DNA of 64,000 bases from Streptomyces sp. NBC_00691 (GTDB lineage: Bacteria; Actinomycetota; Actinomycetes; Streptomycetales; Streptomycetaceae): contig NZ_CP109007.1 in assembly GCF_036226665.1 (NCBI RefSeq), positions 1,612,001 through 1,676,000 of the forward strand, written 5' to 3'. The position numbers and the translations under genes were made by a program. The notes under the pieces are model-generated. The model saw nothing but the letters and a program-made list of their open reading frames with translations, had not been told where the DNA came from and ran no database searches. Of the stretch, positions 12,314 through 21,562 are shown in pieces. How positions within the stretch are numbered: position 1 is the first letter of the stretch; every line of letters starts with the position of its first letter.

Positions 12314-12856
12314 TCACGCCGGGCGGTCGGCAAGGGCCACCGGCGCCTCGTCGTCCATTTCGAAGGCCAGCGGGAAGGGCGCGTGGCCCGCGAGCCGGAA
12401 CCAGCGGACCGTGCGGTGGCGCCGCAGGGCGCGGGCGGCACGGACGGCGTCGTTGTGGAAACGGCGGGCCATCGGCACCCGGCGGACGGACGCCGCCAGC
12501 TCCTCGGCGGCCTCCTCGCCACCCGGAGCCTCCCGTACGAGCTCCACCTGCTCGGGCTCGCCGAACACCACCCGCAGGGCCTGGCTCAACTCGCTCTCGG
12601 CGACCTCCCGGTGGTCCTCCTCGGCCTGCCGCGCGGCGTGCGCGGCCTCGTACAGCACGATGGAGGCGGCGGGGTCGAGGACACCGGAGGTGGCCAACTC
12701 CTGGGTGACCGAGGCCCGGCGCAGCAACTGCGCGTCCAGGGCCGCGCGGGCGGCGTCGATACGGGAGTGCAGCCGGTCGAGCCGTCCGGCGGTCCAGCTG
12801 AGATAGACGCCGATGAGAATCAGCGCGACGACGGTCCAGATCAGGGTTTCGGTCAC
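12314..12856 (-). CDS. Single-span membrane protein, LemA-like helical domain
   Basis: The 180 residues begin VTETLIWTVVALILIGVYLSWTAGRLDRLHSRIDAARAALD: one N-terminal membrane helix followed by a long amphipathic coiled helix region rich in Ala, Arg and Glu. This resembles LemA-type proteins in layout (N-terminal anchor, helical body), but I cannot see a diagnostic motif, so function is unknown. GTG 12856 was chosen because it directly precedes the membrane helix; its SD is weak. It lies immediately downstream of the metallohydrolase gene (11-base gap) and is probably co-transcribed with it. Confidence 0.75.
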   Translation of the reverse strand: MTETLIWTVVALILIGVYLSWTAGRLDRLHSRIDAARAALDAQLLRRASVTQELATSGVLDPAASIVLYEAAHAARQAEEDHREVAESELSQALRVVFGEPEQVELVREAPGGEEAAEELAASVRRVPMARRFHNDAVRAARALRRHRTVRWFRLAGHAPFPLAFEMDDEAPVALADRPA

Positions 12857-12867
12857 GGGCGCAAAGG

Positions 12868-13503
12868 CTACCGGGGCGGCGGCAGCACCCCTTCCCAAAG
12901 GTCGTGGTCATGGGCGAACAGGACACGCGCGGGCCGGCCCGCGGCGAGCTCGGCGAGCCGGTCGAGCCACGGGCGGTGGGGAGTGCCGAACTCGTGGGCG
13001 ACGTCGTACGCCTGCCCTGCGAGGACGGTCACGCGGTCGCCGTGGTCGAGGAACAGCGACTGGTGGCCCTCGGTATGGCCGGGGGTGGGCACGATCCGTA
13101 CGCCAGGGGCGATCTCGTGCTCGCCGTCGAGCTCCACGTACCGCACGCCGGGCAGCAGCGAGTCGATGGTGTGCCCGCCGGCGAGGGCGAGGGCCAGCTC
13201 GGTGCGCTGGACGAGGACGGGGGTGCGGGGGAAGAGCCGGTTGCCACCGATGTGGTCGAAGTGGAGGTGGCAGTTCACGACGGTGTCCACGTCCGCGGGA
13301 CCGACGGTGAGGGGCTTGCGGACGGGCCGGTAGTGGGCGTCGGTCTCCGGGGAACCGGTCCCCACCCCGGTGTCGAAGAGCAGGCTCCCTCGGGCGTGCC
13401 GCACGAGATACCCGAGCACGGGCTCCACGCGCGCGTGGAGCCCGCCCCATTCGGTGGCGGGGCGGGTGAGGTGCCCGAGATCGAGGGTGTCGACGGAGAT
13501 CAT
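12868..13503 (-). CDS. MBL-fold metallohydrolase
   Basis: Zinc-dependent hydrolase of the metallo-beta-lactamase superfamily. The metal motif appears as CHLHFDHIGG (HxHxDH) near residues 85-94, with PTPGHTEGHQS and AHDHDLWEG supplying later ligands. The layout resembles the lactonase/glyoxalase-like branch (AttM/AhlA type), but substrate cannot be told from sequence alone. ATG at 13503 gives a compact 211-residue protein starting MISVDTLDL. The PIM operon terminator lies just upstream of it. Confidence 0.88.
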   Translation of the reverse strand: MISVDTLDLGHLTRPATEWGGLHARVEPVLGYLVRHARGSLLFDTGVGTGSPETDAHYRPVRKPLTVGPADVDTVVNCHLHFDHIGGNRLFPRTPVLVQRTELALALAGGHTIDSLLPGVRYVELDGEHEIAPGVRIVPTPGHTEGHQSLFLDHGDRVTVLAGQAYDVAHEFGTPHRPWLDRLAELAAGRPARVLFAHDHDLWEGVLPPPR

Positions 13504-13553
13504 GCGACGAGCCTGCCCGGGGGCGGCCGCGGCAAGCACGACGGAGCGACGGA

Positions 13554-13592
13554 CCCCGCCCGGACGCCCGCAACGCGGGCGTCCGGGCGGGG
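13554..13592. terminator. Terminator downstream of pimA
   Basis: Perfect 18-bp arms (13554-13571 and 13575-13592) with a 3-nt loop, 19 bases past the pimA stop. It ends the PIM operon. Confidence 0.9.
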
Positions 13593-13610
13593 CGGTGGGG
13601 GTCCGGGGCG

Positions 13611-14762
13611 TTACAGGCCCAGCCTCGCCCGCAGGCCCACTCGTTCGTCCGTGTCCACCGCCGCCGCCCCGTCCGTCACCGTCTCGTAGACCGCCAGGAT
13701 GTCCGCGCCCACCGTCGTCCAGTCGAAGCGGCGTACATGGGCCGAGCCCCGGACGCTCAGTTCCGCGCGGCGTTCCTCGTCGCCGAGGAGGCGGATCGCC
13801 GCGTTCGCGAGCGCATCCGCGTCCTCGTTGGTGAAGAGTTCCCCCGCCGACCCCTGGTCCAGGACCTGCGCGAACGCGTCCAGGTCGGAGGCGAGGACCG
13901 CCGCGCCCGCCGACAGCGCCTCGACGAGGATGATGCCGAAGCTCTCACCGCCGGTGTTGGGCGCCACATACACGTCGACGCTGCGCAGCAGCCGCGCCTT
14001 GTCCTCGTCGCTGACCATGCCGAGGAACTCCACCCGGGAGCGCATCTCCCGGGGCAGCGAGGCCACCGCCTCCTCCTCGTCCCCGCGCCCGGCGACCAGG
14101 AGCCGCGCCCCGGGACGTTCGGCGAGGATCCGGGGCAGTGCCCGCATGAGGACGGGCAGGCCCTTCCTCGGCTCGTCGATACGCCCGATGAAGCCGAGCG
14201 TCTCGCCCTGCCACTCCTTCTTCGGCTCGGCGCGCGCGAAGAAGTCCACGTCGACCCCGTTGGGGATGACGACGGCGTCGCCGCCGAGGTGCTCGACGAG
14301 CGTGCGCCGGGCGTACTCGCTGACCGCGATCCGGGCGCTGATCTTCTCGAGCGCCGGCTGGAGGATCGGGTACGCGGCGATCATCGCCCGCGAGCGCGGG
14401 TTCGACGTGTGGAAGGTGGCCACGATCGGCCCCTGCGCCGCCCAGCAGGTCAGGAGCCCGAGCGACGGCGAGGTCGGCTCGTGGATGTGGACGACGTCGA
14501 AGGTGCCGTCGTGCAGCCAGCGCCGTACCCGGGCCGCCGAGAGGAAGCCGAAGTTGAGCCGCGCCACCGAGCCGTTGTAGGGCACGGGCACGGCCCGGCC
14601 GGCCGACACCACGTACGGCGGCAGCGGTGTCTCGTCGTCGGCGGGCGCGAGGACGGAGACCTCGTGGCCGAGCCGGATGAGGTGCTCGGCGAGGTCACGG
14701 ATGTGGAACTGGACGCCGCCCGGCACGTCCCACGAGTACGGGCAGACGATCCCGATCTTCAC
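13611..14762 (-). CDS. pimA: Phosphatidylinositol mannosyltransferase (PimA-type)
   Basis: GT4 (GT-B fold) enzyme that transfers mannose from GDP-mannose to phosphatidylinositol at the inner face of the membrane, the first step of PIM synthesis. It starts VKIGIVCPYSWDVPGGVQFHIRDLAEHLI, with the donor-domain segments VSEYARR, VIPNGVDVDFF, GRIDEPRKGL and the EX7E motif ESFGIILVEALS near 285-295. Length is 383. The GTG start overlaps the upstream acyltransferase stop (GTGA), as in the mycobacterial operon. Assignment rests on family features plus this operon context. Confidence 0.92.
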   Translation of the reverse strand: MKIGIVCPYSWDVPGGVQFHIRDLAEHLIRLGHEVSVLAPADDETPLPPYVVSAGRAVPVPYNGSVARLNFGFLSAARVRRWLHDGTFDVVHIHEPTSPSLGLLTCWAAQGPIVATFHTSNPRSRAMIAAYPILQPALEKISARIAVSEYARRTLVEHLGGDAVVIPNGVDVDFFARAEPKKEWQGETLGFIGRIDEPRKGLPVLMRALPRILAERPGARLLVAGRGDEEEAVASLPREMRSRVEFLGMVSDEDKARLLRSVDVYVAPNTGGESFGIILVEALSAGAAVLASDLDAFAQVLDQGSAGELFTNEDADALANAAIRLLGDEERRAELSVRGSAHVRRFDWTTVGADILAVYETVTDGAAAVDTDERVGLRARLGL

Positions 14763-15823
14763 TCGCCGCGCTCCCCGCCCCGCTCGGTACCGGAGGTCCC
14801 GGCGCTCGCGCCGGGCTCCGGGCGTTCCTCCAGGTCCGCGAGCCACAGTCTTTGCAGCATGTGCCAGTCCTCCGGGTGGTCCGCGATGCCGGTGGCGAAG
14901 GCGTCGGCCAGCGCCTGTGTCATCACGGACGTCTTCTCGGCCCGCGTACCCGACTCGGGTACGTCGATCGGCGCGTGGATGCGCCCCCGCATGACCGCCG
15001 TGTCGTCGTACCAGAGCGTCACCGGCAGGAGCAGCGCGCCCGTCTGCTGGGCGAGGATCGCCGGTCCCGCCGGCATCCGCGCCGTGTCCCCGAAGAAGGT
15101 CACCTCGGTGCCGGACGCCGAGAGGTCGCGGTCGGCGACCAGGCAGACCAGGCCGCCGGCCCGCAGGCGGCGCGCCAGCGTGCCGAAGGCGGATCCCCCG
15201 GTGTGCGGGAGGACCTCCATGCCGAGGGACTCGCGGTAGGCCACGAAACGGTCGTACAGCGTCTCCGGCTTGAGCCGCTCCGCGACGGTGGTGAACGGTA
15301 CGCCGAGGCAGCGGGTCACCCACACGCCCGCGAGGTCCCAGTTCGCCAGGTGCGGCAGGGCCAGGACGACCCCGCGTCCGGCGGCGAGACCCTCCTGGAG
15401 ATGGTGGACGTCCTTGATGTCCGTCCCGCGCTCGACCCGCTCCCTGCTCCAGGTCGGCAGCCGGAAGGACTCCATCCAGTACCGCATGTACGAGCGCATG
15501 CCGGCCTTCGACAGCTCGGCGAGCCGCTCGGGCGTGGCGTCCGGCACCACGCGCGCGAGGTTGGCCTCGAGGCGCAGGACGCTCTTGCCCCGCCGCTTCC
15601 AGGTGAAGTCGGCGATCCGCCGGCCGAGGCCGGCGGCCACCGGCTCGGGCAGCTTCTTGACGGTCGCCCAGCCGGCGCCGTACAGCCCGTCGCTCAGTCG
15701 CTCCTTCAAGGTGCCGCCCCCGGACGCGCCGCCCTGGGACACGCCGCCCTCCGGTACCCCGCCCCCGGACGCGCCGCCCCGCGACGTGCCGTCCTCCGGT
15801 GTCCCGTCCTTCAACGTGCTCAT
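14759..15823 (-). CDS. PIM acyltransferase (LpxL/HtrB-like, PatA type)
   Basis: Membrane-associated acyltransferase of the lauroyl-transferase family. The HX4D catalytic motif is HLANWD (about residue 153), within LPHLANWDLAGVWVTRC. In mycobacteria this gene (patA) acylates the mannose of PIM1/PIM2. The protein is 354 residues, of which the first 37 form a Gly/Ser-rich low-complexity arm (repeats of GGAS/GGVP/DGT) before LKERLSDGLYGAGW, where the family fold begins. ATG at 15823 overlaps the PIP-synthase stop; an internal start after the repeats cannot be excluded. Confidence 0.88.
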   Translation of the reverse strand: MSTLKDGTPEDGTSRGGASGGGVPEGGVSQGGASGGGTLKERLSDGLYGAGWATVKKLPEPVAAGLGRRIADFTWKRRGKSVLRLEANLARVVPDATPERLAELSKAGMRSYMRYWMESFRLPTWSRERVERGTDIKDVHHLQEGLAAGRGVVLALPHLANWDLAGVWVTRCLGVPFTTVAERLKPETLYDRFVAYRESLGMEVLPHTGGSAFGTLARRLRAGGLVCLVADRDLSASGTEVTFFGDTARMPAGPAILAQQTGALLLPVTLWYDDTAVMRGRIHAPIDVPESGTRAEKTSVMTQALADAFATGIADHPEDWHMLQRLWLADLEERPEPGASAGTSGTERGGERGE

Positions 15824-16482
15824 GTCGTCGCCCCGCCCCCGCCGGCCGCGGCGGCGTCCGCCTCGGCCGATTCCCGTCGTACGGTCACGACCCGCTGGCC
15901 CAGCGTGACGGCGCTGCCGACGGCCACGATCCACAGCGCGATCGGCAGCAGGATCTCGATCCCGGGGACGCCGAAGGTGTGCAGTCCGGCCAGGCCGGCC
16001 GCGACGAGCGAGATCACCAGGCGTTCGGCGCGTTCGATCAGACCGTTGACGGCGACGGGCAGGCCAATCGATTCGCCTCGGGCCTTCGTGTACGACACGA
16101 CCTGACCGCTCGCCAGGCAGAAGATCGCCACGGCGCACAGCACGTTGTCGTCGCCCTTGCCCGCGTACCAGAGCGCGAAGCCGCCGAAGATGGCGCCGTC
16201 GGCGACCCGGTCGAGCGTCGAGTCGAGGAAGGCGCCCCAACGGCTGGAGATCCCCGCCTGCCGGGCCATGTTCCCGTCGACGAGGTCGGAGAAGACGAAG
16301 AGCGTGATGACGATGGTGCCCCAGAAGAACTCCCCGCGCGGGAAGAAGACCAGTGCACCGGCCATCACTCCCGCAGTGCCGATGAGCGTGACCGCGTCGG
16401 GGCTGACGCCCCTGCGGAGCAGAAACGCGGCGAACGGTGTGAGGACACGCGTAAAAAATGCACGCGCGTACTTGTTCAGCAT
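15820..16482 (-). CDS. pgsA: Phosphatidylinositol phosphate synthase (CDP-alcohol phosphatidyltransferase)
   Basis: Joins CDP-diacylglycerol to inositol phosphate, giving the phospholipid that PimA mannosylates. The CDP-alcohol phosphotransferase signature is present: DGNMAR, then G, D and D spaced as in DGxxARx8Gx3Dx3D (residues ~68-90). Five to six membrane helices span 220 residues. First gene of the three-gene pgsA-patA-pimA run, each overlapping the next by ATGA/GTGA. PIP rather than PG synthase is inferred from this linkage. Confidence 0.9.
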   Translation of the reverse strand: MLNKYARAFFTRVLTPFAAFLLRRGVSPDAVTLIGTAGVMAGALVFFPRGEFFWGTIVITLFVFSDLVDGNMARQAGISSRWGAFLDSTLDRVADGAIFGGFALWYAGKGDDNVLCAVAIFCLASGQVVSYTKARGESIGLPVAVNGLIERAERLVISLVAAGLAGLHTFGVPGIEILLPIALWIVAVGSAVTLGQRVVTVRRESAEADAAAAGGGGATT

Positions 16483-16756
16483 GGCCTTCCCGAGGTTCGG
16501 TGGGCCGCGCGGCCCCTACGACCACCGGCTCACCCATCGTAGCCACGCGCGCCCCGGCGTACGGGCGGCACCCGCCCCGCCGCGTCCGCGTCCCCCTCGG
16601 GGCCCCTCCCGTGTACGACGTATGGACGCCTCCCCGGGTCGGTGCAAAGCTCGAAGGACCACCGCGGGCACCCGCCGGAGCCGTACCGCGACACACCACT
16701 CCCCCGTGGCACCCGTCGTACCGCCGCACCGTGCGAGCAGTCGGGAGGAACACATC

Positions 16757-18952
16757 ATGGGTGACAAGGCGAACACGGCCGCCGGAGCCGCCGGCAGGGC
16801 TTTGACGGCCGACCGGCCCACGGCCGTACGGAACGTGGTGCTGGTCGGCCACAGCGGATCCGGAAAGACCACCCTGGTCGAAGCGCTCGCGCAGACCGCC
16901 GGAGCACTCAACCGGGCGGGGCGCGTCGAGGACGGCGGCACCGTCTCCGACTACGACGAGATCGAGCACCGCCAGCATCGGTCCGTACAGCTCTCCCTCG
17001 TTCCGGTCGGCTGGGACGGGTACAAGATCAACCTCCTCGACACCCCCGGGTACGCCGACTTCGTCGGGGAGCTGAGGGCCGGTCTGCGCGCGGCGGACGC
17101 GGCCCTCTTCGTCATCTCGGCCGCCCAGGAGGCCGACTCCGTCGCCGCCTCCACCCGGATGATCTGGGAGGAGTGCGCCGCCGTCGGCATGCCCCGTGCC
17201 ATCGTCGTCACCCATCTCGACACCGCCCGCACCGACTTCGGCGAGCTCACCGAGGTCTGCGCCTCGCTCTTCGGCCGCGACGACCCGGACGCCGTCCTGC
17301 CCCTCTACCTCCCGGTGCGCGGCGAGGAGGGCGCCGACGGGCACGCGCCCGCGACCGGTCTCGTCGGCCTGCTCTCGGAGCGGATCTTCGACTACTCGAC
17401 GGGGGTACGGCAGGAGAACCCGCCCGACGAGGGGCAGCGGGAGCTGATCGCGGAGGCCCGGGCCCGGCTGATCGAGGGGATCATCGCCGAGAGCGAGGAC
17501 GAGACCCTGATGGACCGCTACCTCGGTGGCGAGTCGATCGACGTGGAGACGCTCGTCGACGACCTGGAGAAGGCCGTCGCCCGGGGCACCTTCCACCCGG
17601 TGCTCGCGGCCGCCCCCGCCACCGGCGGCGGAACGCAGGGTCTGGGCACCCTCGAACTCCTCGAACTCATCACGGGCGGCTTCCCGTCCCCCCTGGAGCA
17701 CGAACCGCCCGCCGTGACCACCCCGGACGGGCAGCCCCGTCCGCCGATCACCTGCGACCCGGAAGGCCCCCTCGTCGCCGAGGTCGTGAAGACCGCCGCC
17801 GACCCGTACGTGGGCCGGGTCTCCCTGGTCCGGGTCTTCTCCGGCACCCTGCGCCCCGACGAGACCGTCCATGTCTCCGGTCACGGACTGGCCGACCGGG
17901 GGCACGCGGACCACGATGTCGACGAGCGGATCGGCGGCCTCACGTCCCCCTTCGGAAAGCAGCAGCGGCCCATGGCGCACTGCGTCGCCGGGGACCTCGC
18001 CTGTGTGGCCCGGCTGGGCCGCGCCGAGACCGGTGACACGATCTCCGCCAAGGACGACCCGCTGCTGATGGAGCCGTGGAGCATGCCGGAGCCGCTGCTC
18101 CCGCTGGCCGTCCAGGCGCACGGCAAGGCCGACGAGGACCGGCTCTCGCAGGGGCTCGGCCGGCTGGTCGCCGAGGACCCCACGCTGCGTCTCGAACAGA
18201 ACCAGGACACCCGGCAGGTGGTCCTGTGGTGCCTGGGCGAGGCCCACCAGGACGTCGTCCTCGAACGCCTGCGCGGCCGGTACGGCGTCCAGGTCGACGC
18301 CGTGCCGTACAAGGTCTCGCTGCGGGAGACCTTCGGCGGCGCCTCGGCCGGCCGGGGACGGCACGTCAAACAGTCCGGCGGGCACGGCCAGTACGCCATC
18401 TGCGAGATCGAGGTGGAGCCGCTCCCGCCGGGCAGCGGCGTCGAGTTCGTCGACAAGGTGGTCGGCGGTGCGGTCCCCCGGCAGTTCATCCCCTCCGTCG
18501 AGAAGGGCGTACGGGCCCAGGCCGCGCGCGGTGTCGCGGCCGGCTACCCCCTCGTCGACATCCGGGTCACCCTCAAGGACGGCAAGGCCCATTCGGTGGA
18601 CTCCTCCGACGCCGCGTTCCAGACGGCCGGGGCGCTCGCCCTGCGCGAGGCGGCGGCCGAGGTCGCCGTCCACCTCCTGGAGCCGGTCGCCGAGGTCCAG
18701 GTCCTGGTGCCCGACGAGTACGTCGGCCCCGTGATGAGCGATCTGTCGGGGCGTCGGGGCCGGGTCGTCGGCACCGACCAGGCCGGTCCCGGGCGGACGA
18801 TGGTCCGGGCCGAGGTGCCGGAGATCGAGATCGGGCGGTACGCGATCGATCTGCGCTCCGTGTCGCACGGCACGGGCCGGTTCGACCGTGCGTACGTCCG
18901 GCACGAGCCGATGCCGCAGCATCTCGCCGAGAAGGCCCGCGAACAGGCCTGA
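16757..18952 (+). CDS. Elongation factor G-like GTPase (EF-G2 type)
   Basis: 731-residue translational GTPase paralogous to EF-G. G1 is GHSGSGKTT (~35-43), G3 is DTPGYADF (~94), and the rest of the EF-G layout (domains II-V, with GRRGRVVG near the end) is intact. The G2 switch is EHRQHRSVQ in place of the usual ERGITI, and G4 reads THLD rather than NKxD, typical of actinobacterial EF-G2-like proteins. GGGAGGAA seven bases upstream fixes the ATG. It is transcribed away from the PIM operon. It is unlikely to be the housekeeping EF-G. Confidence 0.92.
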   Translation: MGDKANTAAGAAGRALTADRPTAVRNVVLVGHSGSGKTTLVEALAQTAGALNRAGRVEDGGTVSDYDEIEHRQHRSVQLSLVPVGWDGYKINLLDTPGYADFVGELRAGLRAADAALFVISAAQEADSVAASTRMIWEECAAVGMPRAIVVTHLDTARTDFGELTEVCASLFGRDDPDAVLPLYLPVRGEEGADGHAPATGLVGLLSERIFDYSTGVRQENPPDEGQRELIAEARARLIEGIIAESEDETLMDRYLGGESIDVETLVDDLEKAVARGTFHPVLAAAPATGGGTQGLGTLELLELITGGFPSPLEHEPPAVTTPDGQPRPPITCDPEGPLVAEVVKTAADPYVGRVSLVRVFSGTLRPDETVHVSGHGLADRGHADHDVDERIGGLTSPFGKQQRPMAHCVAGDLACVARLGRAETGDTISAKDDPLLMEPWSMPEPLLPLAVQAHGKADEDRLSQGLGRLVAEDPTLRLEQNQDTRQVVLWCLGEAHQDVVLERLRGRYGVQVDAVPYKVSLRETFGGASAGRGRHVKQSGGHGQYAICEIEVEPLPPGSGVEFVDKVVGGAVPRQFIPSVEKGVRAQAARGVAAGYPLVDIRVTLKDGKAHSVDSSDAAFQTAGALALREAAAEVAVHLLEPVAEVQVLVPDEYVGPVMSDLSGRRGRVVGTDQAGPGRTMVRAEVPEIEIGRYAIDLRSVSHGTGRFDRAYVRHEPMPQHLAEKAREQA

Positions 18953-18995
18953 AACGGCGCCTGGTCGGGCGAGCGGCCGGGGAGCGGCCGCGGTG

Positions 18996-19027
18996 GACGT
19001 TCGCCCGACACGTGTCGGGCGAACGTC
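18996..19027. terminator. 32-bp perfect palindrome after EF-G2 gene
   Basis: Gapless inverted repeat with 16-bp arms (18996-19011, 19012-19027), 43 bases past the stop codon. As RNA it folds into a hairpin and most likely terminates the EF-G2 transcript. Confidence 0.75.
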
Positions 19028-19149
19028 ATTCGGCCCGGATATCCACAGGCCGTGACGCACACGGCGGTACCCGGTTACGCTGTGGTGCCCAGCTCAGAAG
19101 GTGTGCGGGGCGCGGCAGTTGGGAACAGCCCGCACAGGTAACCGCGGCG

Positions 19150-20808
19150 ATGGGGGCGGCAGTGGCGATCGATGGCTTCGGACCCGGGGCGCAGGTCCCC
19201 CTCATGGGCACGGGCGGTGGTACGGGCGCGACGAACGCACTCGCGTCCGCCGCGTACCGCGACAGCCCGCTCGACACGATCCAGCAGGCCGACAACGACC
19301 TCTACAAGACGACCCTCAAGAGCGGGAAATGGGAGAAGCTCTTCCGCCCCGACCTCGGCGAGGCCTTCTCCCGGGCGGTACAGGTCCGGATGCTGGGAGG
19401 CGGCCGCAAGGCCCTCATCCAGTCGTTCGGCGCCGAGCCGCAGCCGGTCGTCGAGCACTGCCTCGCGGCCACCCACATCCGGCGCCGGCGCGACGCCCAG
19501 CTGACGCTGGTCACCGTGGTCTGCGGCGTCCTCTTCCTGCCCGGTCTGCTGCTCTGGCTCGGCGTCATCCAGCTGCGCCGCCTCGCCGCGGGCTCCGAGA
19601 ACAAGCGGACGAGCATCGTCGGCACCGTCCTGCTGTGGGGGGCGGGCATCTCCGCGGCGCTCGTGCTGCTCAAGCTGCCCTTCGACGGGATCCTGCCGAA
19701 CTATCTGCGCGCCATGCTCGTGGCCCCGGTCATCGGCTGGTTCCTGGCCCGCCGGATCTGTGACCGGTCCGCCGTCGACCTGCGGGCGCGCTGGACGGGT
19801 CTGCTCAGCGGCGGTGGCGCCGGACCGCAGGTCCCCAAGTCCGTTCCGCAGGACCCCGGCGAGAAGGCGGCGGAGGAGCTGCGGCTGAACCTGGAGAAGC
19901 TCTCGGCCGAGCAGCAGTCCAACATCGCGTTCTACGCGGGGCCGAAGGGCATTCTCGGTCTGGGCACCCGCTGGGGCAGCTGGACGCTCGCCGAGGAACT
20001 CGTCCCCGTGGCCGGCCGGGAGATCCACGACTTCCGCGCCTGGGACGTCATCCGCAAGATCCACGACCAGCTCACGCTCCTGGAGCGCGGATCGCTCAAG
20101 ACCGGTTTCCCGAAGCCGACCGTCAAGCACTGGATCGTCTCCGCCGTCGGTGAGGGCGCCGACGAGGTCACCCGGCCCGAGGGCGACACCATCGTCCACT
20201 TCCAGGTCAAGCCGCACGAGATACAGCGCATCTGCAACGACCAGCAGTTCGGCGCCGGCAACCGCCACTACCTCGGCGTGCAGTTCACCCTCTGGGACGG
20301 GAACCTCGTCCTCACCATGATGGTGACGGTGACCTCGCTGCACCACACGCTCAGGATCGAGGTCACCGGCCACGCGCTGGGCCCCGTGCACGGCCTGTTC
20401 ACCGCGAAGCCGAAGGCCAAGACCAAGGAGGTCTCGAAGGCGGTCCGTTTCTGGGAGACCAAGGAGATCCAGCAGCCGCTGCTCACCACCGACGACGTCG
20501 TCCGGCTGGCGGTGCGCGCCCCGTTCACCTGGTACCCGCCGGTCCTTGAGTTCCTCGGCGGCAAGATGGTGCTGCCCGAGCCGTTCGGTCTGCGGCACGT
20601 CTGGGCCGGTCCGCTCTGGAAGAACCGCTTCATGGCCGACGACGCCATAAGGATGGCGACGCCGGTGCTCCGCGCGGTCCACTCCGCGACCCTCAGGTTC
20701 CTCGACGAGCACAACGTGGACACGGAGCGCTTCACCAACCGGTCGCTGGTCCTCAGCGGCGGCATCCAGGAACCGGGTCCCAAGAAGGCCGACGTCTACG
20801 ACGCGTGA
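19150..20808 (+). CDS. Conserved hypothetical membrane protein (552 aa)
   Basis: I do not recognise a named family. The N-terminal 115 residues are soluble (IQQADNDLYKTTLKSGKWEKLFRPDLGEAF). Then come two or three membrane helices around 120-200 (LTLVTVVCGVLFLPGLLLWLGVIQL, IVGTVLLWGAGISAALVLL, AMLVAPVIGWFLARRI). A large C-terminal soluble region (~205-552) includes a charged helix (EKAAEELRLNLEKLSAEQQ) and ordinary globular segments. ATG 19150 is the first start with family-like sequence; SD is weak. It lies between EF-G2 and the HIT gene, in the plus-strand insertion within the PIM block. Confidence 0.8.
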   Translation: MGAAVAIDGFGPGAQVPLMGTGGGTGATNALASAAYRDSPLDTIQQADNDLYKTTLKSGKWEKLFRPDLGEAFSRAVQVRMLGGGRKALIQSFGAEPQPVVEHCLAATHIRRRRDAQLTLVTVVCGVLFLPGLLLWLGVIQLRRLAAGSENKRTSIVGTVLLWGAGISAALVLLKLPFDGILPNYLRAMLVAPVIGWFLARRICDRSAVDLRARWTGLLSGGGAGPQVPKSVPQDPGEKAAEELRLNLEKLSAEQQSNIAFYAGPKGILGLGTRWGSWTLAEELVPVAGREIHDFRAWDVIRKIHDQLTLLERGSLKTGFPKPTVKHWIVSAVGEGADEVTRPEGDTIVHFQVKPHEIQRICNDQQFGAGNRHYLGVQFTLWDGNLVLTMMVTVTSLHHTLRIEVTGHALGPVHGLFTAKPKAKTKEVSKAVRFWETKEIQQPLLTTDDVVRLAVRAPFTWYPPVLEFLGGKMVLPEPFGLRHVWAGPLWKNRFMADDAIRMATPVLRAVHSATLRFLDEHNVDTERFTNRSLVLSGGIQEPGPKKADVYDA

Positions 20809-20882
20809 CGGGCCGGGCTCCGCGCGAGGGTCTCCGGCCGCGGGGCCGTGACCGGACCACACGGATCCACCGCGACCGGTAC

Positions 20883-20928
20883 ACGGCGAAGGGCCCGGGC
20901 CACTGCTGTGGCCCGGGCCCTTCGCCGT
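20883..20928. terminator. Bidirectional terminator between membrane protein and HIT genes
   Basis: Perfect 21-bp arms (20883-20903, 20908-20928) with a TGCT loop lie between two convergent genes. Confidence 0.92.
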
Positions 20929-20933
20929 ACGGA

Positions 20934-21485
20934 TCAGACGGTGGCCGGCCAGGCGTCGGCGAGCATCTTCCGGGTGTCCGCGAGGAGCTGCGGCAGCACC
21001 TTGGTGTGCCCGACGACCGGCATGAAGTTGGTGTCCCCGCCCCAGCGCGGCACCACGTGCTGGTGCAGATGGGCGGCGATCCCGGCGCCCGCGACGGCGC
21101 CCTGGTTCATGCCGATGTTGAAGCCGTGCGCGCCGGAGGCCGCCCGCAGCGCGATCATGGCGCGCTTGGTGAAGTCGGCGAGCTCGGCCGTCTCCGCCGC
21201 GTCCAGATCCGTGTAGTCGGCGACGTGACGGTAGGGGACGACCATGAGGTGACCGCCGTTGTACGGGTACAGGTTGAGGACCGCGTACACGCTCCGGCCC
21301 CGGGCGATCACCAGCCCGTCCTCGTCCGACTTCGACGGAATCGAGCAGAACGGACAGCCGTCCTCGGCGCCCGGCCCGGTCGGCTTGTTCTCGCCCTGGA
21401 TGTACGCCATCCGATGAGGCGTCCACAGGCGCTGGAACGCGTCCCGCGTCCCCACTCCGATCTGCTGTTCCGGCTCAGTCGTCAT
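20934..21485 (-). CDS. HIT-family nucleotide hydrolase/phosphorylase
   Basis: The HIT motif HLHQHVVPRW is near residue 128, and a CPFC zinc pair (GCPFCSIP) lies about 75 residues earlier. The mycobacterial neighbour of pgsA/thrS in the same family (Rv2613c) is a diadenosine tetraphosphate phosphorylase, so this protein probably degrades Ap4A; that is inference from family and synteny. ATG 21485 gives 183 residues, starting MTTEPEQQIGV; a start six codons upstream is possible. In mycobacteria it sits between thrS and pgsA; here it is separated from pgsA by two opposite-strand genes. Confidence 0.9.
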   Translation of the reverse strand: MTTEPEQQIGVGTRDAFQRLWTPHRMAYIQGENKPTGPGAEDGCPFCSIPSKSDEDGLVIARGRSVYAVLNLYPYNGGHLMVVPYRHVADYTDLDAAETAELADFTKRAMIALRAASGAHGFNIGMNQGAVAGAGIAAHLHQHVVPRWGGDTNFMPVVGHTKVLPQLLADTRKMLADAWPATV

Positions 21486-21562
21486 GCTGTGCAGCATATT
21501 GCGTCGCCCGTTCGGAACGTGTCGCCGGGGCGGAAGATCCATGCAGCGGCCATGCTGATCCG

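Noticed and set aside
14759..19060. One open minus-strand frame running through patA, pgsA and across EF-G2 for 4.3 kb
   Set aside because: High GC makes stop codons rare on the antisense strand. Codon composition, family match and overlapping start-stop structure support the shorter genes.
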